The notes: generated by a model from the letters alone, not told the origin. 64,000 nucleotides of DNA from SSF53 sp036170535 (GCA_036170535.1 JAVHPJ010000243.1:124001-188000), one strand, 5' to 3'. Positions 40,512 to 49,126 are shown, counted from the first letter of the stretch. Numbers and translations are program-made.

Positions 40512-41378
40512 TCAGCGAACCTTCAAAAGGTCCAGCAGTCGTTCCAGATCATCGAGATTCTGGTAGTGAATGGCGATCCGGCCGGCGCCGCCCTTCTTAT
40601 GCTGAACCTGCACCTTTGCGGTCAGTCGTGCGCGGAGTTTCTCTTCGAGCTGTTTAAGATTGGGATCTTTGCGAGAAGCGCTGGCGCCCGTCCCGCTGGA
40701 CGGTTCGGTCAGTCGGGCGACATATTCTTCCACTTTGCGGGCGCTCCAACCCTCGCGCGCGATTTTTCCGGTCACCTGCAGTAAGGTTTTCCGATCGCCG
40801 ATCGCCAGGAGGGGCCGCGCCTGTCCGGGCGAAATGGCGCCGCGTTCAATAAGGTCCAGGGCTTCGTCCGGTAATTTGAGCAGGCGGAGCAGGTTGGTAA
40901 CCGTGGTGCGATCCTTGCCGACAATTTCCGCAAGGTCGCTTGCTTTGCGACCGGTTTGCGTGATCCAGTAGTCGTAGGCGCGCGCTTCTTCGACCGGATT
41001 CAATTCTTCACGCTGAATGTTCTCAATGATGCCCATCTCGAGGGCCTGCGAGTCGTTCACCTGTTTGATGACGGCCGGGATTTTCTTAAAGCCGGCCAGG
41101 CGCGCCGCACGCCAGCGCCGTTCTCCTGAAATCAGCTGGTAGGAGTCGCCAAGACGCCGCACCACTACCGGTTCGATCAGGCCGACCGAGTGCAGGGTTT
41201 TGGCCAGCTCGGCTAATTCCGGTTCGCTGAAGCGCTTCCGCGGCTGGTTCGGATTTGGTTTTATTTCGTCGAGCGCCAGTTCTATGTAGTTCGCGTTTTC
41301 ACGGACGACTGCCGGCGTGGAATCCTGGGAACCCGGCAGGAGATTGGAGAGACCCCGACCCAATGCTTTTTTAGCCAC
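40512..41378 (-). CDS. parB: Chromosome-partitioning protein ParB
   Basis: A 288-residue parS-binding CTPase. The N-terminal KKALGRGLSNLL (ParA-stimulating peptide) is followed by IELALDEIKPNPNQPRKRFSEPELAELAKTLHSVGLIEPVVVRR, the CTP/arginine patch SGERRWRAARLAGF, ENIQREELNPVEEARAY, and the HTH GRKASDLAEIVGKDRTTVTNLLRLLKLP. The C-terminal dimerisation helix is DDLERLLDLLK. The start is a GTG at 41378 with AGAGGTGG upstream; it overlaps the parA stop by 8 bases. Two parS sites lie about 0.9 and 1.2 kb upstream inside rsmG. Confidence 0.95.
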   Translation of the reverse strand: MAKKALGRGLSNLLPGSQDSTPAVVRENANYIELALDEIKPNPNQPRKRFSEPELAELAKTLHSVGLIEPVVVRRLGDSYQLISGERRWRAARLAGFKKIPAVIKQVNDSQALEMGIIENIQREELNPVEEARAYDYWITQTGRKASDLAEIVGKDRTTVTNLLRLLKLPDEALDLIERGAISPGQARPLLAIGDRKTLLQVTGKIAREGWSARKVEEYVARLTEPSSGTGASASRKDPNLKQLEEKLRARLTAKVQVQHKKGGAGRIAIHYQNLDDLERLLDLLKVR

Positions 41379-42132
41379 GAGTTGCCACCTCTTTTGCCAG
41401 CTCTTCGTACGCGCGCGCGCCAGCTGAATCGGGAGCGTAGTCGCCGATGAACTTGCCAAAGGACGGCGCTTCCGAGACCTTCACGTTGCGCGGAATGATG
41501 GAGTGATACACACGATCGCCGAAATGGGCGCGGACGTCCTCGACGACCTGGTTGGCCAGGCTGGTGCGGCCGTCATACATCGTAAGCGCAACGCCGTCCA
41601 GGGCGAGTTCCGGATTCAAGGATTGTTGCACGAGCCCGATGACCTTCATCAGTTGGGTCAGACCCTCGAGGGCGTAATATTCCGTCTGGAGGGTAATCAA
41701 GACGCGGTTGGCGGCGCAGAGCGCGTTCAGAGTGAGGATGCCCAGGTTCGGCGGGCAATCGATCAAAACGATATCAAAACGCGGCGCGACCTGGACGAGG
41801 GCTTTCTTGAGTATGTGTTCGCGTTCCTGCATCTCGAGCATGTCAACTTCTACGCCGGAGAGGTTCACGTTGGCCGGGAGGATCGACAGATTGGGATAGG
41901 GCGTGGCGGTGATGGCTTCCGCGGCGGAGATTTCGCCGATAAGCACTTCATAGGTGGTTTTGGTCAGCGCATGGATATCAACGCCGAGTCCCGAGCTGGC
42001 GTTGCCCTGCGGATCGATATCGACGAGCAAGGTTTTATGTCCCATGCGCGCCAGGTAGCCGCCCAGATTTACTGCCGTGGTCGTCTTGCCGACGCCGCCT
42101 TTCTGATTCGCCAGGGCGATTATTTTTTCCAT
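41371..42132 (-). CDS. parA: Chromosome-partitioning ATPase ParA (Soj)
   Basis: A 253-residue deviant Walker ATPase that moves ParB-parS complexes over the nucleoid. Deviant Walker A QKGGVGKTTTAVNLG lies at residue 10 (signature Lys in KGG), A' is LLVDIDPQGNASSGLG, and Walker B is FDIVLIDCPPNLG. It lacks the N-terminal HTH of plasmid ParA proteins, so it is the chromosomal Soj type. It overlaps the 3' end of rsmG by 13 bases, and parB overlaps its own end, giving a tightly coupled rsmG-parA-parB operon typical of the origin-proximal region. Confidence 0.96.
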   Translation of the reverse strand: MEKIIALANQKGGVGKTTTAVNLGGYLARMGHKTLLVDIDPQGNASSGLGVDIHALTKTTYEVLIGEISAAEAITATPYPNLSILPANVNLSGVEVDMLEMQEREHILKKALVQVAPRFDIVLIDCPPNLGILTLNALCAANRVLITLQTEYYALEGLTQLMKVIGLVQQSLNPELALDGVALTMYDGRTSLANQVVEDVRAHFGDRVYHSIIPRNVKVSEAPSFGKFIGDYAPDSAGARAYEELAKEVATRG

Positions 42133-42866
42133 TGTTCCAGAGCGTCCTTGATCCTTTTCCAGGACCGCGGATATCCTTTCGACGGCGGGCGCGCCTTCAA
42201 CAAGATTAAGATGGTTCGCGCGCCGAAAGCGGATAATTGCGCCGGGCGGATCGTTTCACGTGAAACGAGTCCGAGTTGTCCCAGAAACGCATGGACGCGC
42301 GGCGAGGTTTCGATCTCGGCCAGAAAAAGCGCCAGCATGCCGCGCGGGCGCACCAGGGCCGTGAGCAACTCCGCCACCGGGGGATACGGAATCAAAGCGC
42401 GCGCGGTGACGATATCAAAGTCCCCGGCTATCTCCTCGGCGCGAGCATAAAAACACTTCGGTCGTTGGTCCCCAGCCGGCTGAAGGAGGGGCAACGCCTC
42501 CTCCAGTAGACCCAGTCGCCGCCGCGAACTATCGAGCAAAACAAGTTCAGGGGGGGACCGGAGGCAGGCGAAGAGGTAGCCCGGGAGACCCGGGCCCGAA
42601 CCGGCATCGAGCACCCGTGTTTCACGTGAAACACTCCGGCCGCTTTGCCGGCGCCAGGCCTCGCAGGTCTCGAGCACAAAGACCATGGATTCGAAAACAT
42701 GGCGCTCCAGGATACGCTCACGATCGCCGGCGCTGAAAAATCCGCCGCGCTCATTGTTCTCCGTCAGGAAGTGCGCAAAAGCATCCACCCGGTCCCAATT
42801 GAAAGCCTCCGCTCCCTCGCCAGGCAGGCTCAGTCCCCGAACAGCCAGCTCTGCGCGAACGTCCAT
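42120..42866 (-). CDS. rsmG: Second RsmG-like methyltransferase (GidB), origin-linked and divergent
   Basis: A 248-residue class I SAM methyltransferase in the canonical gidB position before parA-parB. The SAM loop is VLDAGSGPGLPGYLFACL, then LVLLDSSRRRLGLLEEAL, FDIVTARALIPYPP and VRPRGMLALFLAE. Compared with standard RsmG it lacks the LNLT block, keeps only ERHVFESM where RHxxDS is expected, and has LFLAE where YKG/MKG occurs. A more canonical RsmG domain is fused to SpoU at 6303-7871, so this copy may be specialised or retained for its position. It contains two parS sites, each coding VSRET. Start: ATG 42866, directly preceded in frame by a GTG. Confidence 0.82.
   Translation of the reverse strand: MDVRAELAVRGLSLPGEGAEAFNWDRVDAFAHFLTENNERGGFFSAGDRERILERHVFESMVFVLETCEAWRRQSGRSVSRETRVLDAGSGPGLPGYLFACLRSPPELVLLDSSRRRLGLLEEALPLLQPAGDQRPKCFYARAEEIAGDFDIVTARALIPYPPVAELLTALVRPRGMLALFLAEIETSPRVHAFLGQLGLVSRETIRPAQLSAFGARTILILLKARPPSKGYPRSWKRIKDALEQWKK
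42253..42266. other. parS site (near-consensus)
   Basis: GTTTCACGTGAAAC, the 14-base core of the bacterial parS palindrome, with C/G instead of the outer T/A at the flanks. It lies in the 3' part of rsmG and is the binding and loading site for ParB. Confidence 0.9.
42618..42633. other. parS site (perfect 16-base consensus)
   Basis: TGTTTCACGTGAAACA matches the full parS consensus at every base. It lies inside rsmG, 365 bases from the other site. Together with parAB it marks the centromere and suggests the replication origin is near, although dnaA is not in the window. Confidence 0.95.
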
Positions 42867-42956
42867 CACAACCGTCCCAAACTGGTCGCCGTGCGAAAAA
42901 CCATTAACTTATCTTCGTCGACTCCGATACTCGAATCGAGCCCTGGCCGTCCGCAT

Positions 42957-43679
42957 ATGAAACGAATTTTGCTCACACTCGCCTCTGTAATTACTCTTGG
43001 CGCGAACCCGCTGCTGGCCTATCAACCAACGCGCTGGTCTCCGCTGGATCTATATGTGGAGCAGGCGCGCTCCGGCGGGCCCGGCGGGCTGCGCGTGCTC
43101 GATGCCGCAGGCCGAGAGCTTTCCTCGGCGCGTTTTGAATACGATGCAGAAGGGCGACTGCGCAAGGAACGCTTCACGCGGGACGGACGCGACGCAGGCG
43201 CTTCCGTCTATGTCTATACTGGCGGAAAACTGACGGAGGAGCGCCTGCTCGATGCTGAAGGCGAACTACTCTCCCGAACGGTCTTCGAATATGCCGGCGC
43301 GCGCTTAAAGGCCTTGCGCCAATACAATCACGCCGGACGCGTAGAAGCCAGCCAGGAGTTCCAGTATGCGAACGGGCGCATTGTCCGCGGCGTCGAACGC
43401 AACGGGGCGGATACAGATCGCTTTGAACTGGAATACCAGAATGAACGTCCGACGCTCTTAACCGTCAAGGATGCGACCGGCCAGGTTGTGCAGAAGATCA
43501 GTTTCTCGTATGACTCAGATAACCGACTCGCAGCCCGTGTACGGGAAGCAAACGGCGGCGTCAGCCGTTGCACGTATGCGTATGACGCCAGCGGGCGAGT
43601 CACTGCCTACATATACGCGGATCGTGCGCTGGATGGCGGCTGGCAGATCACGCGCCGCATCGAAATTTTATACAACTGA
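42957..43679 (+). CDS. Secreted YD/RHS-repeat protein, small
   Basis: 240 residues with a Sec signal peptide (MKRILLTLASVITLGANPLLAYQ). The mature part is about seven imperfect repeats of 20-25 residues with a Y-D-x-x-G-R-L core: FEYDAEGRL, YVYTGGKL, FEYAGARL, FQYANGRI, LEYQNERP, FSYDSDNRL, YAYDASGRV. YD repeats build beta-shells in RHS toxins, but this protein is too short to form the closed shell and carries no toxin domain. A lone periplasmic beta-structure is likely. It is divergent from rsmG with a 90-base gap and convergent with trpG. Confidence 0.75.
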   Translation: MKRILLTLASVITLGANPLLAYQPTRWSPLDLYVEQARSGGPGGLRVLDAAGRELSSARFEYDAEGRLRKERFTRDGRDAGASVYVYTGGKLTEERLLDAEGELLSRTVFEYAGARLKALRQYNHAGRVEASQEFQYANGRIVRGVERNGADTDRFELEYQNERPTLLTVKDATGQVVQKISFSYDSDNRLAARVREANGGVSRCTYAYDASGRVTAYIYADRALDGGWQITRRIEILYN

Positions 43680-43697
43680 GGCGCGCCCGCGCCTCAG
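43676..43697. terminator. Hairpin between convergent YD-repeat gene and trpG
   Basis: CTGAGGCGC (43676-43684) and GCGCCTCAG (43689-43697) form a perfect 9-bp stem with a GCCC loop that includes the stops of both convergent genes. Neither side has a T-run, so it may act as a bidirectional barrier or end-stabiliser rather than an intrinsic terminator. Confidence 0.4.
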
Positions 43698-44311
43698 GAA
43701 TTCCGAAAAAGGAAGCTGTCGATCATCTGCAGCCCGGCCTCGGTCGCGAAGGATTCCGGGTGAAACTGAATGCCTTCCATCGGATACCGGCGGTGTCGAA
43801 TACCCATGATTTCAGGCGGTTCGTCGGCAACGGGCAGAGTTTCAGCGGTGATGATAAATTCAGCCGGTAAACTCTCGCGCTCCACGATCAAGCTATGATA
43901 GCGCATTACCTGAAGCGGATCCGGCAAACCCGCGAAGACGCCGAGGGCGTCGTGGCGAACCAACGAAGTTTTTCCATGCATTGGCGCGCGTGCCCGCACC
44001 ACGCGACCGCCGTACACGTGGGCCATGCCCTGCATGCCAAGGCACACCCCGAGCAGCGGGATCTTTTGAGCGGGAGTCCGCAACACATCCGCGCAAACCC
44101 CGAAATAGCGCGGATCGGCCGGATCGCCCGGGCCGGGTGAGAGAATGATGCGCTCGTAACCGCGCGCTTCCACTTCCCCGGCGCTGATCTCATCGTTCCG
44201 AACAACATCGAGTTGAAAAGCGCTCCCCAGCCGATCTTCCAGCAATTCACCGGCATACTGGTAGAGGTTATAGGTAAAACTGTCGTAGTTATCGATTAAT
44301 AGGACTTTCAT
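43694..44311 (-). CDS. trpG: Anthranilate synthase component II (glutamine amidotransferase)
   Basis: A 205-residue class I amidotransferase supplying ammonia to TrpE. MKVLLIDNYDSFTYNLYQY is the N-terminal signature, ILSPGPGDPADP the oxyanion region, GVCLGMQGMAHVYGG holds the catalytic Cys (about residue 85), and MEGIQFHPESFAT carries the catalytic His-x-Glu. YHSLIVE is also typical. Start: ATG 44311, overlapping the trpE stop as ATGA. TrpG proteins often serve both tryptophan and p-aminobenzoate synthesis. Confidence 0.93.
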   Translation of the reverse strand: MKVLLIDNYDSFTYNLYQYAGELLEDRLGSAFQLDVVRNDEISAGEVEARGYERIILSPGPGDPADPRYFGVCADVLRTPAQKIPLLGVCLGMQGMAHVYGGRVVRARAPMHGKTSLVRHDALGVFAGLPDPLQVMRYHSLIVERESLPAEFIITAETLPVADEPPEIMGIRHRRYPMEGIQFHPESFATEAGLQMIDSFLFRNS

Positions 44312-45729
44312 GAGTGCGCGGCCTCCGGCATAAAGTGCGAAAGCGTGCGCCGTACCGAGGCGAGCTTGTTCATAATCTCCTGGTACTCGCCCTCCGGCCG
44401 CGAGTCGTAAACAATGCCGCCCGAAGCCCGGGCGTAAGCGCGCCCGCCGTTCACAAAAAGAGTCCGAATCGGAATTGCGAAGGTGCACTCCCCGCTGAAG
44501 TTGAACTGTCCGATTGCGCCGCCATACGGACCGCGCGGCGAAGCTTCAATGCGATCGATAATCTTCATTGATTCAATTTTGGGCGCTCCACTGAGAGTGC
44601 CGGCCGGGAAAACGCTTTCAAGACCCCGAAACGCGTTGCAGTCCTTGCGGATAATGCCCACGACCTCGCTCGATATGTGTTGCACATGACTGAACTTGCG
44701 CGCGTCCATCAGGCGGCGCACCTTAACAGTGCCGAACCGGGCAATGCGGCCCAGGTCGTTACGGTGGAGATCCACCAGCATGTTATGCTCGGCGATCTCC
44801 TTGGGGTCGTTTAAGAGCAGGCGAGCGAGGCGTACATCCTCTTCCGGGGTGGCGCCGCGCCGTGTTGTCCCGGCCAGCGGATAAGTTTCCATCTCGCCCT
44901 GGCGTAAACGAAAAACCAGTTCTGGACTGGCGCCAATCAGCGCACGCGAGCCCATCTTCAAATAAAACATATAGGGCGAGGGGCTGACTTCGCGCAATTT
45001 GCCATAGATCGCTACGGGATCGCCATCGAGTTCGTAATCTTCCTGGAAACCAATCTGGCATTGGAAGGTATTCCCGGCGCAAATTTCCTCGATGGCCTGT
45101 GCAACCATTCCGGCGTGTTGTTCGCGTGAGCGTGTAAATCCACGCGAGTTCACCCGCAAAGCGCCAGGGGACGGCGGAGCAGCGGCCAGCCAACGGCGCA
45201 CCCGATCCGACCGGTCCGTTGTGAAGTAAAAGTAGAACACCTCGCCAGTCATCTTATCCAGTATCAGGCCGTCGGTGTAGACGCCGAAGACGAACGGCGC
45301 AAAATCAGGATGCGGAGCCAAATTCAACACCGGCTCAAAAAAGTTCATGCTATCGTAGCCAAGGTACCCTACCAGGCCGCCGGCATACAGACGGGCGATG
45401 ATGTTTTGCGGGGTCCACGCCGCCATTACGTGGTAAGGATTGGTGCAGACGAGATCCAGACTGGTTCCATCGGCCGCGCGCCATTCAAGCCGGCCTGGTC
45501 GGCCTGTGAGCACCGCTTCGGGTTCAAAGCCAATTACAGAGTATCGTGACTCGCCTGCACTTTCATCCAGTGATTCCAGGAGATAGCAGTAAGCGGAGTC
45601 CCTTTCCAGCGTCCGAAACAGTGCAAAAAAATCCACATCGCTGGAAAGGCGGATATAGGTCGGCTTACGCGGAAGATTAAGACGCGGCAAACGGAGTGCG
45701 GCCTCGCGGTCCGCTTGGGTCATTTGCAT
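44308..45729 (-). CDS. trpE: Anthranilate synthase component I
   Basis: 473 residues. The chorismate-binding core shows NTFQCQIGFQEDYELDGDP, PSPYMFYLKMGSRALIGASPELVFR, YPLAGTTRRGATPEEDVRLARLLLNDPKEIAEHNMLVDLHRNDLGRIA, HISSEVVG and FPAGTLSGAPKIESMKIID. Ala in PLAGT (PabB has Lys there) and the LLES element near the N-terminus (YCYLLES, the tryptophan-binding site of TrpE) point to anthranilate synthase with feedback inhibition. The start is ATG 45729 with GGAG 6 bases upstream. The rest of the trp pathway is not nearby. Confidence 0.92.
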   Translation of the reverse strand: MQMTQADREAALRLPRLNLPRKPTYIRLSSDVDFFALFRTLERDSAYCYLLESLDESAGESRYSVIGFEPEAVLTGRPGRLEWRAADGTSLDLVCTNPYHVMAAWTPQNIIARLYAGGLVGYLGYDSMNFFEPVLNLAPHPDFAPFVFGVYTDGLILDKMTGEVFYFYFTTDRSDRVRRWLAAAPPSPGALRVNSRGFTRSREQHAGMVAQAIEEICAGNTFQCQIGFQEDYELDGDPVAIYGKLREVSPSPYMFYLKMGSRALIGASPELVFRLRQGEMETYPLAGTTRRGATPEEDVRLARLLLNDPKEIAEHNMLVDLHRNDLGRIARFGTVKVRRLMDARKFSHVQHISSEVVGIIRKDCNAFRGLESVFPAGTLSGAPKIESMKIIDRIEASPRGPYGGAIGQFNFSGECTFAIPIRTLFVNGGRAYARASGGIVYDSRPEGEYQEIMNKLASVRRTLSHFMPEAAHS

Positions 45730-45856
45730 GGGAACTCCAGGCTGGCAAGTAGCAGGCAATTGACGCTTCCCCGCGGCGCGGCTTGCCGGCAACCAAAACC
45801 AGCGCAAATGGGTCCAGCTCATTCGCAATTTGGAGGCCGACTGGTCCGACATGTTA

Positions 45857-45874
45857 TTGTAATCTCACTGTAAA
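45857..45874 (+). promoter_or_regulatory. Pho-box-like element upstream of the porin
   Basis: TTGTAAT-CTCA-CTGTAAA: two 7-base direct repeats 11 bases apart, the geometry of the PhoB box (CTGTCAT-n4-CTGTCAT). TATATT (45885-45890), a good -10, begins 11 bases after the box ends, as in PhoB-activated promoters that lack a -35. The same half-site CTGTAA repeats before pstS. Confidence 0.65.
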
Positions 45875-45925
45875 AGAAGTGAAATATATTTTCCGCCCGG
45901 CGGGCGCTGCGAAAGTGTGCGCGGT

Positions 45926-47698
45926 ATGTCCGTACAACACAGGCTATTACTGAATCTTCCCTACAGCTCAATCGCCGTGAGCCGCAGCTGCCTTGCGATC
46001 TGTCTGGTCTTCGGGAGCGGGCTGCCGCTCGCCGCTGAACCTCCCGTGTATGGCGAAAGCCCGCCGGCCACTGACGATATTGCGCCCGGTACCGCTCCGT
46101 CGCCTATCGCTGCGCCCGTGCCAGCTGCAGATGCGCAAGCGGAACTGGAACCACTGCCAACGCCAAAATTTGATCTGAAGATCGGCGGCATACTGTGGAG
46201 CGGGTACGACTCGCCCACCCACGAATCAAATGGGGCGCGCCACGCAGGATCAACCGGTCGCGATCGGAGCGGCGGTTTTCGCATTGAACGCGCCTATTTG
46301 AACTTCGCCGGCAAAGCCAACGACGGACCTTTCAAGGAGTGGAGCTTTCGTGTCACCAGCGATATAACTCAGGCTTCCGATGAAGGTGACGGCTGTCTTA
46401 CCGGCTGCACGCGCAATAACGATCTATTGCTCACTCTAAAGTACGCCTACTTTGAAATTCCCCTGCCGGTACCGGGCAAAGTTTCGATCCGGGTAGGCGA
46501 ACAACAAACGCCGCTGGTGGACGGGCAGGCCGGCGCCAGCCTGGAACGGTCGTGGGGTCGACGTTATATCGCACGTGCGGTGTACGAAGAGCTGGGCCTG
46601 ACGGCGTCAGCCGATCGCGGAATCTCGCTGCTCGCAAATTTTGGTTGGGTGGCCTACCATGGAATGATTGCCAATGGCGAAGGCTTTCGCCGCAACAACG
46701 CCCAACGTTTCATCGCCACCGCCACGCCGCGGCTGAGTTCCCTCGCGCGCGGCGACGGCGATTCGGACGGATTGGATTTTGTTTCTCTGCTTACGTTTAT
46801 GCCGGTGCGCAACTGGAACGGGTTTGATGTTCACCTGCATATTCCCTTTCGTTTGAGCGGAATTTATGGCATTGATCGCGAAGAGACGCATTTCACCGCT
46901 GTTACGCTCAGCGGGACCGGTCCGCGTTATCAGAGTTTTGAAGGCGATGCGCGGGCGAAACGCGATCAGACGTATGGCGCTGAGCTCGCGATTTCCAAAA
47001 AATTCCGCAATGTTGAAATCAACCTCGGCGGCGGCCGGGCGATGCACGTGGACCAACGCAGCACTGCCTATTTGTACGACGCCACGAGCGATCCTCTGCG
47101 TGACACGAGTTTGAACCACATCGAGATCGCTCAGGAAAGTCGGGCCTGGGCGAATTACGGTTATCTGGTAGCGCGCTGGGGGATGGCGGGCGTTTTCGGC
47201 CGGTATATTTATGGGACCAGCGGCGGCCCTCCGGAAGATCTCCAGCGCACCCGGGGTCGCCTGGCGCCCTCGCAAACCTTCTCCGCTCCGGATGGGCGTC
47301 CGTGGGAAATGCAAGCCTTGATAGAATCCATTCGAGCCGGCGGCGACGGGAACTTTACCCTTTCGCAATTACGCAATCGGGTGGATTCAGGCCTGGGACG
47401 CATGGAGTCCACGCTGCTTGGCCTGGAGCTGCATTTTACGCGCGACTTCAGCATTGCGGTGGGCGGGTCTCAGCTCGTTTTTCGCGACGGCGCCGGGCGG
47501 GAAGGTCGTGTAAATGGCCTGCAGCGCCTCCCTGGCGTAACTACCGCCGACCAGGATCTGGCGCGGCAGTTGGAAAGCGATGCCGCTGTTGCAGCGGCCC
47601 TGGGTTACGCGGGCGCCGAGCGGCCCTACCTGAACGATACAATCGGCTCTACGCGCCGCAACGCGACGTACTTCATCCGTGCGCGCTGGGAATTCTAA
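45926..47698 (+). CDS. Outer-membrane porin-like beta-barrel, probably phosphate-regulated
   Basis: 590 residues. A signal peptide (AVSRSCLAICLVFGSGLPLAA, ending near AEP) is followed by an 80-residue Pro/Ala-rich linker. Then come alternating amphipathic strands: FDLKIGGILWSGYDS, GFRIERAYLNFAGK, EWSFRVTSDITQ, KVSIRVGEQQTPL, NVEINLGGGRAM, ending in YFIRARWEF with the C-terminal Phe of OMPs. The opening strands and the GEQQTP motif resemble OprO/OprP-type (porin_O_P) channels, which are phosphate or pyrophosphate selective. A Pho box lies upstream and the pst operon is convergent, which supports phosphate uptake. Start: ATG 45926; GTG 45917 is possible. Confidence 0.75.
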   Translation: MSVQHRLLLNLPYSSIAVSRSCLAICLVFGSGLPLAAEPPVYGESPPATDDIAPGTAPSPIAAPVPAADAQAELEPLPTPKFDLKIGGILWSGYDSPTHESNGARHAGSTGRDRSGGFRIERAYLNFAGKANDGPFKEWSFRVTSDITQASDEGDGCLTGCTRNNDLLLTLKYAYFEIPLPVPGKVSIRVGEQQTPLVDGQAGASLERSWGRRYIARAVYEELGLTASADRGISLLANFGWVAYHGMIANGEGFRRNNAQRFIATATPRLSSLARGDGDSDGLDFVSLLTFMPVRNWNGFDVHLHIPFRLSGIYGIDREETHFTAVTLSGTGPRYQSFEGDARAKRDQTYGAELAISKKFRNVEINLGGGRAMHVDQRSTAYLYDATSDPLRDTSLNHIEIAQESRAWANYGYLVARWGMAGVFGRYIYGTSGGPPEDLQRTRGRLAPSQTFSAPDGRPWEMQALIESIRAGGDGNFTLSQLRNRVDSGLGRMESTLLGLELHFTRDFSIAVGGSQLVFRDGAGREGRVNGLQRLPGVTTADQDLARQLESDAAVAAALGYAGAERPYLNDTIGSTRRNATYFIRARWEF

Positions 47699-47710
47699 AG
47701 CGAGCGACGC

Positions 47711-48325
47711 TCAGCTCTTTTTCTGAAAATGCCCGTGCCGAATGTCGGAGGCGCGGGCCGTAAAGATGACGCTCTCAGCAATATTGGTCGCCAGGTCGCC
47801 AATGCGTTCAATCGCCTTGGCGATAAACGCTTCCGGCAGGCTGGGCGAGCTCTCAATGATCTGATCTTCGAGTTCGTCGATGTCGAACTCCAGTTCCATC
47901 ACGTGGTTGGCCCGATCCACGTCCGTGTCGACGAGCGCCTGTACGGCTTCCGCCAGCGCTTCACGGGTCTTTTCGGCAAGGGCGCGCAGGCGCGGGCTCG
48001 CGGGCGCGGGCAGTTTTGGCGACCATTTTGCAATTGTTTTGCTTTGATCGCCAACGCGCTCCAATTCGTGGATGATCTTCACCACGCTGAATACAAAGCG
48101 AAAGTCGACAGCGTACGGATCGCGCAGCGCGAGGGTTTCCATAGAAAGCCGATCGATCTGGATTTCCAGGTCGTCGATTTCACGGTCCATGCTGCGAACC
48201 GATTCCACCGCCGCGGGGTCGCGTGATTCCATTACGCCGACCGAGGCCTGATAGATGGCCTCGGATTTGCGGGCCATGAGAATTACCTCTGAGCGCAGAC
48301 GGTTCAAATGGCTTTCGAGGGACAT
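47711..48325 (-). CDS. phoU: Phosphate-signalling regulator PhoU
   Basis: 204 residues, two three-helix PhoU repeats. The start is MSLESHLNRLRSEVILMARKSEAIYQASVGVM, with the metal-binding E/D-rich blocks REIDDLEIQIDRLSMETLALRDP in the first repeat and ELEFDIDELEDQIIE plus KAIERIGDLATNIAESVIF in the second. HELERVGDQSKTIAKWSP is the first-repeat counterpart. PhoU links the Pst transporter to the PhoR kinase and represses the Pho response when phosphate is plentiful. Start: ATG 48325. It is last in pstSCAB-phoU, 39 bases after pstB. phoB and phoR are not in the window. Confidence 0.95.
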   Translation of the reverse strand: MSLESHLNRLRSEVILMARKSEAIYQASVGVMESRDPAAVESVRSMDREIDDLEIQIDRLSMETLALRDPYAVDFRFVFSVVKIIHELERVGDQSKTIAKWSPKLPAPASPRLRALAEKTREALAEAVQALVDTDVDRANHVMELEFDIDELEDQIIESSPSLPEAFIAKAIERIGDLATNIAESVIFTARASDIRHGHFQKKS

Positions 48326-48364
48326 GGTGCGTATATTAGGCGCGCGCACCGGCGCGTCAAGCTA

Positions 48365-49126
48365 TCAACCGAAACGGCCGGTGACGTAGTCTTCCGTTAG
48401 CTTCTGCGAAGGCGCGGTAAAGATTTTCACGGTCCGATCAAATTCAATGAGCTCGCCCAGTACCAGGAAAGCGGTGTTGTCTGAAATTCGTGCAGCCTGA
48501 TGGAGGTTGTGAGTCACAATAACAATCGTCACTTCTTTCTTCAGCTCAAGCGCAAGCTCTTCGATTTTGGCAGTGGATATCGGATCCAGGGCGGAAGTCG
48601 GCTCATCGAAAAGCAGTACTTCAGGCTTCACCGCCAGGGCTCGGGCGATAACCAGGCGTTGTTGTTGTCCCCCGGACAGACGAAAAGCGCTTTCTTTCAG
48701 TTTATCTTTGACCTCGTCCCAGAGCGCAGCTCCGCGGAGCGCTTCTTCGACGCGGCCTTCGAGTTCGTCCCGTTTCTTGCGGCCCTGCAGGCGCAAACCG
48801 TAGGCAATATTGTCGAAAATCGACATGGGAAACGGCGTTGGCTTCTGGAAGACCATGCCGATGCGGCTCCGCAGTTCAATCGGATCCACCGCTTTGTCGA
48901 GGAGATTCTGTTCATGAAAGAGAATCTGACCCTCGTATACGTTGTTGGGATAAAGGTCGTGAATTCGATTAAAGCAGCGCAGCAATGTGGTTTTACCGCA
49001 ACCCGATGGGCCCATCAAGGCCGTGATCGCATTCTTCTGAACGCGCAGATTAATCCCTTTCAGGGCCTCATATGTGCCGCCGTAGTAAAAGCGCAGGTTC
49101 TGAACGTCGAAAACTATATCGCTCAT
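48365..49126 (-). CDS. pstB: Phosphate ABC transporter ATPase PstB
   Basis: 253 residues. FDVQNLRFYYGGTYEALKGINL is the entry strand. Walker A is GPSGCGKTTLLRCFNRIHDL, the Q-loop VFQKPTPFPMSIFDNIAYGLRL is diagnostic for PstB, the signature is LSGGQQQRLVIARALA, Walker B is LLFDEPTSALDPI, and the switch His is in IVTHNLHQAARISD. It energises high-affinity phosphate import with PstS, PstC and PstA. The start ATG at 49126 overlaps the pstA stop as ATGA. Confidence 0.97.
   Translation of the reverse strand: MSDIVFDVQNLRFYYGGTYEALKGINLRVQKNAITALMGPSGCGKTTLLRCFNRIHDLYPNNVYEGQILFHEQNLLDKAVDPIELRSRIGMVFQKPTPFPMSIFDNIAYGLRLQGRKKRDELEGRVEEALRGAALWDEVKDKLKESAFRLSGGQQQRLVIARALAVKPEVLLFDEPTSALDPISTAKIEELALELKKEVTIVIVTHNLHQAARISDNTAFLVLGELIEFDRTVKIFTAPSQKLTEDYVTGRFG

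Noticed and set aside
42957..43679. YD repeats considered as a DNA repeat array or CRISPR
   Set aside because: Repeats exist only at the protein level with heavy codon divergence; there are no identical direct repeats or spacers.
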